From positions 1 to 5,586 of the forward strand of contig JASHSY010000198.1 in the NCBI GenBank assembly GCA_030040825.1: DNA of 5,586 bases, in the 5' to 3' direction. Made by a program: the position numbers and the translations under genes. Shown here one piece after another: positions 1 through 5,192 of the stretch. Each line of letters begins with the position of its first letter. Position 1 is the stretch's first letter. This stretch comes from Xanthobacteraceae bacterium. Lineage in GTDB: Bacteria > Pseudomonadota > Alphaproteobacteria > Rhizobiales > Xanthobacteraceae. The notes under the pieces are model-generated. The model ran no database searches. It saw nothing but the letters and a program-made list of their open reading frames with translations, and had not been told where the DNA came from.

Positions 1-743
1 ACCAGCATGTTGATCGGCACCGATTCCGGATGCACCGGCAAATTAGCCAGTGTTTCGATCATGCCGACGCGATCCTCGCGTGTCTCACCCATGCCAACGA
101 TGCCGCCACAGCAGACGCGGATGCCGGCCTCACGGACGTATCCGAGCGTCGCGAGGCGATCATCGTAGGTCCGCGTAGTGATGATCTCGCCGTAGAACTC
201 GGGCGAGGAATCGAGGTTGTGGTTATAGTAATCGAGGCCCGCCATTTTGAGTTCGCAAGCCTGCTCGGCGGTGAGCATGCCGAGCGTGGCGCAGGTTTCC
301 AATCCCAGCGCCTTGACGCCTTCGATCATGGCGCAAACCTGCGCCAGATCGCGGTCCTTCGGCGAGCGCCAAGCCGCGCCCATGCAAAAGCGGCTGGCGC
401 CGGCCTCGCGCGCGGCACGCGCTTGCGCCAACACAGCATCGAGCGGCATCAGCTTTTCCGCGCGCACGCCGGTATTGTATTGCGCGCTTTGCGGACAATA
501 CGCGCAGTCTTCCGGGCAACCGCCGGTCTTGATCGAGAGCAGGGTCGAGATCTGCACTGCCGCCGGATCGAAATTCGCCCGGTGAATGGTTTGCGCGCGG
601 AAAATCAGTTCGGACAGCGGCAGATCAAACAGAGCCCGCAATTCCCCGCGTGTCCAATCGTGGCGGGGAAGCGCGCCGACCGCACCGGCCCGGGCCTGCG
701 CGGTCGTGATCGGCATGCCGTGTGTTCCGCCTTCGACCATCAT
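1..743 (-). CDS. bioB: Biotin synthase BioB, N-terminal 247 residues (3' end beyond window)
   Basis: BioB is the radical SAM enzyme that inserts sulfur into dethiobiotin to make biotin, the last step of the pathway, in the cytoplasm. The translated minus strand shows the radical SAM motif GGCPEDCAYCPQS, with C76, C80 and C83 expected to hold the [4Fe-4S] cluster. It also shows FCMGAAW (C120), LETCATLG (C151) and RVCCGGIVGMGE (C211), which line up with E. coli C97, C128 and C188, ligands of the sulfur-donating [2Fe-2S] cluster. YNHNLDSSPEFYG and the final SVPINML are also BioB signatures. The fourth [2Fe-2S] ligand (E. coli R260) and about 90-100 residues lie off the left edge. The protein has about 23 more N-terminal residues than E. 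coli BioB. The start is ATG 743 or ATG 740, both close to a GGAGG at 745-749. The gene follows the terminator at 797-829, so it probably starts its own transcript. Family assignment is essentially certain; the exact start is less so. Confidence 0.97.
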   Translation of the reverse strand, partial: MMVEGGTHGMPITTAQARAGAVGALPRHDWTRGELRALFDLPLSELIFRAQTIHRANFDPAAVQISTLLSIKTGGCPEDCAYCPQSAQYNTGVRAEKLMPLDAVLAQARAAREAGASRFCMGAAWRSPKDRDLAQVCAMIEGVKALGLETCATLGMLTAEQACELKMAGLDYYNHNLDSSPEFYGEIITTRTYDDRLATLGYVREAGIRVCCGGIVGMGETREDRVGMIETLANLPVHPESVPINML

Positions 744-744
744 G

Positions 745-749
745 CCTCC
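745..749 (-). promoter_or_regulatory. Ribosome binding site of bioB
   Basis: On the minus strand GGAGG lies 1 base before ATG 743 and 4 bases before ATG 740. The second spacing is more normal, so the real start may be the second of the tandem ATGs. It argues against the next methionine (codon 714-716), although the 23-residue N-terminal extension is otherwise unconserved with E. coli BioB. Confidence 0.6.
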
Positions 750-796
750 GTGAGTTCCTAGGCAGCCTTCATTTCGACCATGACAAGAGAACAGCG

Positions 797-829
797 AAAA
801 GAAAAGGCCCCGCGGATTTCCGCGGGGCC
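797..829 (-). terminator. Rho-independent terminator of the MetA-like gene
   Basis: A perfect 10-bp GC-rich stem, GGCCCCGCGG (806-815) and CCGCGGGGCC (820-829), closes a four-base loop (816-819). Read on the minus strand it is followed by TTTTCTTTT (797-805), the expected U-tract. It begins 27 bases after the stop codon at 856-858 and so ends that transcript, isolating it from bioB. On the plus strand no T-run follows the stem, so it should act in one direction only. Confidence 0.88.
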
Positions 830-855
830 CCATAGAGAGTTTTGTTGTTACAAGC

Positions 856-1896
856 TTAGTTCTTGGCAACCAACGGCTTCGGAGCCTCTGGTCCCCAGAG
901 CCTGAAGCCAAGGCGGGTAAACACGTTCATCGTGCCTGCGCCTTCAGCGAAGTTTTGCGACCAGATCGTATCCGTCACCCACACCTGGAGATCGACCGGG
1001 CCGAAGTCATAGCCGACCAAACCACCGAGGCCAGCTGACCCTAGCGAATTGCAGACAGTGGGGGCGGCCGGACAACCCGTATCGGCCGTTGTCTGAACTT
1101 CAAGCGCCCCGACCGGTCCGATTGACCACTTGCCGAACTTCCAGAGCCAATGGAAATCGCCGTAGAGCAAGTTACCACTGGTAATATGGAACGGCGCGCC
1201 GACGAGGCCGCTCGCGCAGCAACCGCCTTGGGACGCGGTATTGATGTCATAGAAGAAGTTGGCGGTAGCGTTGTACTGGCCGGTCAGGTAGGAGATGGCA
1301 AATGGAATTTCGAAGGTCCAGTAATCCGGATTCGGCGTGAACTGTCCGCCCGCGGAGCCCCTTGTTCCATCCGGTGCCATGAAAGTGAAACCGGACGATA
1401 CGAACAAGCCTTGACCCAGATTCCACGATAGAATGAGCGGGCTGAAGGTCGTGTTGGCCGTTGTATATTCGCCGCCACCGGACTGATAGTTTCCGTTGTT
1501 CCCGAAGAACCCGCCACTAGAGCAGGAATTCAGGGTTGCGCAGAGATTGTTGTTATAGAACGCCTGCACCACTGCCATGCCGTAGCTGGCGCCGAGGAAA
1601 TGCCATCCCGGCACATAGAGCAGAGGTACGGCGTTAGCGATGGCGGGCAGGACCAAAGTCGCCCCGCCAGGAAGGAAGGTCCCGGAGCTATGCACACCTT
1701 GAGGCATGCCGAGGTAAGCGGTCTCAAGACCGGTATAGAGGCCGGGCGGCGGCAAGGCGCCCAACGGCAGACCGATGGTCGCAGCAGTCAAGCGGTTTTC
1801 GAAACTTCCACTCTCATAGGCGAAAGCCGAGCTTGCCATGCCGCCAATGGCGAGCGCAGCAAGACCGCCCAACGCTAGTTGTTTCATTCGGGTCAT
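856..1896 (-). CDS. Outer-membrane transporter-like protein, phenol MetA degradation family (PF13557-like)
   Basis: A 346-residue predicted outer-membrane beta-barrel. Residues 1-26 form a signal peptide (MTRMK, hydrophobic core, SAFA before Y27). The mature N-terminus carries LPPPGLYTG (48-56), the characteristic PPG-Y element of the MetA-like family, often annotated only as 'transporter'. The rest is alternating aromatic/glycine-rich strands such as FEIPFAISYLTG and GPVDLQVWVTDTIW, ending in a barrel-like strand FTRLGFRLW (326-334) plus a 12-residue tail. Six cysteines fall in likely loops (C119/C125, C226/C227, C275/C282), unusual for a porin-like barrel. Family members are often near aromatic degradation genes and are thought to pass hydrophobic substrates; the substrate here is unknown. 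The start is ATG 1896, supported by GGAGG at 1903-1907 with 6-base spacing. The gene is monocistronic, with its own terminator at 797-829 and a long upstream region with possible operators. The family call is from motif memory, without a search. Confidence 0.85.
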   Translation of the reverse strand: MTRMKQLALGGLAALAIGGMASSAFAYESGSFENRLTAATIGLPLGALPPPGLYTGLETAYLGMPQGVHSSGTFLPGGATLVLPAIANAVPLLYVPGWHFLGASYGMAVVQAFYNNNLCATLNSCSSGGFFGNNGNYQSGGGEYTTANTTFSPLILSWNLGQGLFVSSGFTFMAPDGTRGSAGGQFTPNPDYWTFEIPFAISYLTGQYNATANFFYDINTASQGGCCASGLVGAPFHITSGNLLYGDFHWLWKFGKWSIGPVGALEVQTTADTGCPAAPTVCNSLGSAGLGGLVGYDFGPVDLQVWVTDTIWSQNFAEGAGTMNVFTRLGFRLWGPEAPKPLVAKN

Positions 1897-2043
1897 TATG
1901 CCCCTCCGTGGTTTGTCCCCAAGACCCAGCGCTAGGAAATCCGCACGGGGCTTGACTCGTCGGCACGTCCTGCCAACTGCCGGCAGGGTCGTTCAAGCCA
2001 ATAAAGATTGCAATGCTTTGTGCGGTTTGGTGCGGGGAGAAAC

Positions 2044-2075
2044 GTCATTTCTACGGCCGTAGTGGCAAAAATGAC
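2044..2075. promoter_or_regulatory. Nested palindromes, candidate operator upstream of the MetA-like gene
   Basis: A perfect 12-bp palindrome CTACGGCCGTAG (2051-2062) sits inside a longer 7-bp inverted repeat, GTCATTT (2044-2050) and AAATGAC (2069-2075). The site is about 150-180 bases upstream of the MetA-like start codon. Dyad symmetry of this kind is typical of a dimeric regulator's site, but I recognise no known regulator consensus, and its function is inferred. Confidence 0.35.
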
Positions 2076-2078
2076 ACG

Positions 2079-2105
2079 GGAAAGGCGGCCCTCTGAACGC
2101 CTTCC
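2079..2105 (-). terminator. Weak candidate terminator downstream of the flavin reductase
   Basis: Read on the minus strand, AAGGCG (2098-2103 on plus as CGCCTT) pairs with CGCCTT (2082-2087) around a 10-base loop, extended by two G-C pairs past a bulge. A TTTTT run follows only after several bases (2067-2071). It is about 210 bases past the flavin reductase stop. The late, interrupted T-run and bulge make this a weak call. Confidence 0.25.
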
Positions 2106-2131
2106 GGCGCAATCCGTTTCGCAAAATAGGC

Positions 2132-2145
2132 TATTGAAAACAATA
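2132..2145. repeat. AT-rich inverted repeat TATTG-AAAA-CAATA
   Basis: Perfect 5-bp arms flank four A residues in the most AT-rich part of the intergenic region. It could be a promoter element or a regulator site for the MetA-like gene, about 240 bases downstream on the minus strand. No matching -35/-10 spacing was found, so it is recorded only as a structure. Confidence 0.3.
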
Positions 2146-2310
2146 AATTAATTCTGGACAAAACGAAAGCTACCGGGTCGTATCCGGCTCGGTCGGCGGC
2201 GCTTCCGATTCGTACACGCCGGTGCGACCTCCGGCTGCCCGATTTCTTCGATTCGACGGACGGAGCCGCGGCAAATCCCGTCCCGCAGTTCGCGTCCGGC
2301 CCCCACTCGC

Positions 2311-2853
2311 TCACCAGAAATCGAGCGTTGGCCAGATTGTTTGTTCGTGCGAATGCATCAGCGAGGCCAGTCGCCCAACGTGCAGCACGATCGGCGTAAG
2401 GCCCTCGCTGTGGCGCAGCGCGAAGATGTGGCCGACGAACAACGAGTGATCGCCGCAGTCATAACGCGCCGAGACGTTGGCGGCGATGGTTGCATTGGCT
2501 TCGGCGAACAACGGCGTTGCGCCGGCGTAATCGTACCGCGGATCGATACCTTCTACGGGACGGCCGGCGAAATGCCCGATCAACGCTTCCTGGCCACGGC
2601 CGAGAATGTTGACGCCGAAATGGCCGGCTTCCATCAGGAATGCATGCATGCGCGCCTTGAGGCTGACCGAAATTACGCACAGCGGCGGATCCAGCGAACC
2701 CGACATGAAGGCGTTGGCGGTCATGCCGCGAACTTCGCCGCGGACTTGCGTGGTGATAACGGTGACGCCGGTGGCGAACGACGCCATGACCCGGCGGAAG
2801 AGTTCGTTCGTCACCTCGCCTTGGGCGTCGGAATGAGCCGCCGGGATTGTCAT
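2311..2853 (-). CDS. Flavin reductase family protein (FMN-binding, HpaC-like)
   Basis: A 180-residue cytoplasmic protein of the flavin reductase-like domain family (PF01613 type). These enzymes use NAD(P)H to reduce FMN or FAD and usually hand the free reduced flavin to a partner monooxygenase. Visible family features in order are FRRVMASFATGVTVITT (19-35), GMTANAF (43-49), the flavin-binding S-LDPPL (53-58), FGVNIL (79-84), GDHSLFVGHI (134-143) and PIVLHVGRL (154-162). Length is normal and the frame intact. No monooxygenase partner is visible in the window, so the substrate system is unknown. The start is uncertain: ATG 2853 has no clear Shine-Dalgarno, whereas GTG at 2814 (codon 14) is preceded by AAGGCGA and would give a 167-residue protein starting closer to the conserved FRR. 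It lies 57 bases after the secreted-protein gene on the same strand and may share its transcript. Confidence 0.9.
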   Translation of the reverse strand: MTIPAAHSDAQGEVTNELFRRVMASFATGVTVITTQVRGEVRGMTANAFMSGSLDPPLCVISVSLKARMHAFLMEAGHFGVNILGRGQEALIGHFAGRPVEGIDPRYDYAGATPLFAEANATIAANVSARYDCGDHSLFVGHIFALRHSEGLTPIVLHVGRLASLMHSHEQTIWPTLDFW

Positions 2854-2910
2854 TGAAGGGACATATGGCGGCGTGGGGTTTGAGACAAGCCAAGCACCGA
2901 GCGGAGGTTT

Positions 2911-3393
2911 TTAGCGGCTCTTCGTATTCTTCAAATCGCGCGCGAGTCCGGCCAGCGCCTTCTTGTAGTCAGCATAAACTGCGTCGTCGTTGACGTTCTG
3001 TAGTTGCGGGATTGCTTCGGCGCGCATGTATAGAGCGCGCACCAATTTGAGGTCTTGATGCGTGACGAACATCGAAGATGACTTGTCGTCGGTGCCGATT
3101 ACCCAGATGATGTAATCGCTTGCGTCCAGTCCGCTGCGACAAAAATAAATTCTGTGGTCGGTCGTTTCTACGCAAACAACAGGGAGGTCCTGTTTTGCAT
3201 CCTGGGACAATCCAAGATTTTGCGCGAATGGTGGAGGAAAGGCTTGCTTGGAGCCGATGGTGTCAACGGATGCGAGCAGCTTTTTGAGATTTGCAGGCGA
3301 AAGCGGCGAAGCTTCTTGCGCAGATACGACAGATGCCGTTACCGAGGCTGCAACAAGTACAGTTGCAATCTGCCATTTAATTCGCAACCACAT
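2911..3393 (-). CDS. Small secreted protein of unknown function
   Basis: I do not recognise this 160-residue protein. It begins with a clear Sec signal peptide: MWLRIKW, a hydrophobic stretch through residue 24, and VSA before Q26 as the likely cleavage site, so the mature protein of about 135 residues should be periplasmic or exported. Residues 70-86 hold two cysteines (C74 in PVVCVE, C85 in IYFCRSG) in neighbouring predicted strands, which could form a disulfide. The C-terminal third is charged and probably helical (DDAVYADYKKALAGLARDLK). An ATG ten codons earlier (3423) is open, but ATG 3393 is better: it has AGAGGA with 6-base spacing (3400-3405) and starts the signal peptide normally. 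A TATAAT box lies upstream at 3451-3456. The flavin reductase follows after 57 bases, possibly in the same operon, though a functional link is not evident. Confidence 0.8.
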   Translation of the reverse strand: MWLRIKWQIATVLVAASVTASVVSAQEASPLSPANLKKLLASVDTIGSKQAFPPPFAQNLGLSQDAKQDLPVVCVETTDHRIYFCRSGLDASDYIIWVIGTDDKSSSMFVTHQDLKLVRALYMRAEAIPQLQNVNDDAVYADYKKALAGLARDLKNTKSR

Positions 3394-3399
3394 TGCTAT

Positions 3400-3405
3400 T
3401 CCTCT
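3400..3405 (-). promoter_or_regulatory. Ribosome binding site deciding the start of the secreted protein
   Basis: AGAGGA on the minus strand, 6 bases before ATG 3393. It favours this start over the in-frame ATG at 3423, which would put ten extra residues, including two arginines, ahead of the signal peptide. Confidence 0.65.
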
Positions 3406-3450
3406 CGTTGGACGATACTGCAACGCAGCCTTACGCCATTGCTTTTTATG

Positions 3451-3456
3451 ATTATA
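3451..3456 (-). promoter_or_regulatory. Candidate -10 box of the secreted protein gene
   Basis: A perfect TATAAT on the minus strand, about 58 bases before ATG 3393, implying a leader of roughly 50 bases. The hexamer 17 bases further upstream (3474-3479, CTACCG on minus) is a poor -35 and lies within a hairpin (3471-3485), so the promoter would be weak or depend on a regulator. The box alone is the evidence. Confidence 0.45.
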
Positions 3457-3470
3457 GCTTGACTAATGTG

Positions 3471-3485
3471 GGGCGGTAGCCGCCC
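3471..3485. repeat. GC-rich inverted repeat in the divergent spacer
   Basis: GGGCGG (3471-3476) and CCGCCC (3480-3485) around TAG. It sits between the divergently read secreted protein and mannosyltransferase genes and overlaps the expected -35 position of the minus-strand promoter. It could be an operator or simply a small hairpin. Confidence 0.35.
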
Positions 3486-3578
3486 GGTATCGGTCACTCC
3501 ATTGCCCGGCGGAATGGTCCGTGGCAAAATGATCGGCCGCCTTTTCGCGCATTCGGCAGCCATCCGATCACAAACGAA

Positions 3579-5191
3579 GTGACGCTCACCCGGCAATCGA
3601 CCGATTTCGCTGCGAAGTTGAAGATATTTTCGGCTCTCTGGCAATTCATTTGGCCCGACCGGTGCGGCGTGAGCGGTACGGAACGTCGGCACCTGCGATG
3701 GTGTCTTGCCGTCTCGGCGTTGTTATTTTTTACCAGCGCCGTGTTCTCGGTCGGACAGCACAACCCCGACGAATATTATCAGATCGTCGAATTTGCCTCG
3801 ACCAAGCTCGGCATCAGCGCACCGGCCGGGCTGCCGTGGGAATACGCCGAAGAAATGCGCTCATGGCTACAGCCGGCGATCTATGTCGGCGTGGCGCGGA
3901 CGGCCGGTTATCTTGGGTTCAATCGTCCGCTGACTCTGCTGTTTCTGTTTCGGATCACGACGGCGATTTTCACTTGGTCGGCGTTGTGGACCTTGGTGAT
4001 CGCCGGCCGGCACTGGTTCGACGGCGAAATTGAACGTCGCCGGCTGTATTCGATCGCTGCTTTGCTTTGGGTTTTGCCGTTCCTTGGCGCGCGAACCTCC
4101 GCCGAGGCGTTTTCGGCAGCCGCGCTGTGTTTCGGCATCGCCTCGCTGGAATGGCGCACGCGCTTGCGCGGTGCAGGCGGCCGCTTTGTATTTGCCATGT
4201 TCGCCGGAGCCGCATTCGGGCTGTGCTTCGATTTCCGTTTTGCGACCGGCGCCATGGCCGCCGGGGCGGGCGCCTGGTATTTGTTCGCGGCGCACGACCG
4301 GTTGATCGTTTTTGCCGGGCTGGCGTTCGGAGCGCTATCGACGCTGGCTCTGGGCGCTCTCGCCGATGGGTGGGGCTACGGCCACATAACCTTTCCCGCC
4401 TATGCCTACCTTTACCAAAATTTTGTTCTGGGACGGTCGCGCATTTACGGCACCGAGCCGTTCTTCGCGTATCTGTACATACCGTTGCTCGAGTCGAATG
4501 CAATGGCGCCGGTCACCTTCGGCTTGATGGTGGCGACGCTGTCGACCTGGCTGGCGCGCCCACTCAGCGTTCTGACGTGGGCCAGCGCGCCATATGTCGT
4601 TCTGTTGTGTATCGCCGCTCATAAGGAAGCGCGGTTTTTGTTTCCGCTCATTCCATTTTGTCCTTTCTTCGTTGTTTTTGCCCTCACGGCGCAACCACGT
4701 TATGGCGCGCGTCTTGCCGCATTTTTCCGGTGGCTGGCGAGCGATCTCCGCCTCATGCTTGGCTATGCCCTTAATTTCGTCGGTCTGCTGGGGGTTATCG
4801 CCATGCCACAATCGGCGAACTATCCGCTCTTCCAGCGAATCGAAAACGAAACGCATGCCGCGAACGGCATCAGCGAGGCGGTGGTCATCCACGCTCCGGG
4901 CAGGATGCCGTATGGAACCGGTCCGGCGCACATGGTGTTTCTTGAACCTAAAAATTTGCATTGGATCTCGAATCCCGCGGCGGCCGATTTGGCGGCAAGA
5001 CACGCGCGTGGCGAGACGTTTCTTGCCCTTGTCAATGTTCCGATCCGCTTCCCGAGGCTGCCGCCTGGGTCACCGATCATTGTGCGTTTGAGTGGTCCAC
5101 CTATCCGCGCTGGCTACAGCCGTTCAACCTTCTTGGCTGGCAAGATCGCTCGCCGTGGTGGATGCTCTACCGCTGCGGTGGTACGCGTTGA
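3579..5191 (+). CDS. GT22/Alg9-like integral membrane mannosyltransferase, frameshifted near its 3' end
   Basis: A multi-pass GT-C glycosyltransferase resembling eukaryotic PIG-B, PIG-Z, ALG9 and ALG12 (PF03901). These use a lipid-phosphate mannose donor on the outer or luminal face of a membrane; a bacterial enzyme would presumably use polyprenyl-phosphate sugar. Residues 62-68, NPDEYYQ, follow the first membrane segment and match the HPDE-type catalytic loop (D64, E65). RTSAEAF (172-178) and HKEARFLFPLIP (348-359) match other hallmark motifs. About 10-11 hydrophobic segments are visible, roughly at 41-59, 117-143, 156-190, 202-262, 308-347, 352-371 and 392-409. The reading frame from 3579 runs on past 5191 to 5453, but its residues after 487 look unlike the family, while another frame supplies the expected C-terminus (FEWSTYPRWLQPFNLLGW to LYRC) and stops with TGA at 5189-5191. 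Corrected length is 537 residues. The start is GTG 3579 with no good ribosome binding site; no ATG, GTG or TTG lies in frame upstream to the stop at 3477. Confidence 0.82.
5031..5050 (+). other. Probable one-base frameshift site in the mannosyltransferase gene
   Basis: Family-like protein ends in the first frame at ETFLALVNVP (codon 488 starts at 5040) and resumes in the frame starting at 5039 as DPLPEAAAW. Restoring one C to the CC at 5040-5041 would read NVPDPLPEAAAW without a break. No X-XXY-YYZ slippery heptamer is present, so programmed -1 frameshifting is unlikely. This is either a natural mutation or a sequencing or assembly error. Confidence 0.75.
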
Positions 5192-5192
5192 G

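Larger units (their letters stand above)
1897..2310. other. 414-base intergenic region without a convincing gene
   Basis: This stretch lies between the MetA-like gene and the flavin reductase, both on the minus strand, so it should hold the promoter and leader of the former and the 3' end of the latter. Short open frames on both strands have no ribosome binding site or recognisable protein character. It contains a nested palindrome (2044-2075), a second AT-rich inverted repeat (2132-2145), a 10-bp palindrome CTGCCGGCAG (1977-1986), a weak terminator-like hairpin (2079-2105) and a 6-bp stem with 14-base loop (2258-2283). I could not pick a convincing -35/-10 pair. Confidence 0.6.

Noticed and set aside
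30..761. Long plus-strand frame opposite bioB
   Set aside because: Antisense shadow of a gene with unmistakable BioB motifs; no ribosome binding site or domain.
2063..2078. Sigma-54-like TGGCA at 2063-2067
   Set aside because: The required GG and GC doublets are not at the -24/-12 spacing on either strand.
2258..2283. Stem-loop GGACGG/CCGTCC as a terminator for the flavin reductase
   Set aside because: Six-pair stem with a 14-base loop and no T-run after it on the minus strand.
2051..2314. Minus-strand frame of 87 codons starting at a GTG that overlaps the flavin reductase stop
   Set aside because: The overlap looks like translational coupling, but the product is arginine/serine-rich in its first half with no domain character and runs through the palindromic intergenic region.
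2222..2316. Possible tRNA ending in CTCACCA at 2310-2316
   Set aside because: No matching 5' acceptor strand and no TTCRA T-loop in the required position; the CCA lies in the flavin reductase 3' end.
2341..2856. Plus-strand frame of 171 codons opposite the flavin reductase
   Set aside because: Antisense shadow caused by GC-rich codon bias; the minus-strand frame has all the family motifs.
3867..5003. Several minus-strand frames (142-222 codons) opposite the mannosyltransferase
   Set aside because: Arg/Gln/Pro-rich shadow products with no domain; the plus-strand frame has clear membrane segments and GT22 motifs.
5031..5050. Programmed -1 ribosomal frameshifting in the mannosyltransferase gene
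   Set aside because: No slippery heptamer or obvious downstream pseudoknot, and the extended product would be meaningless; a one-base deletion or sequence error is simpler.
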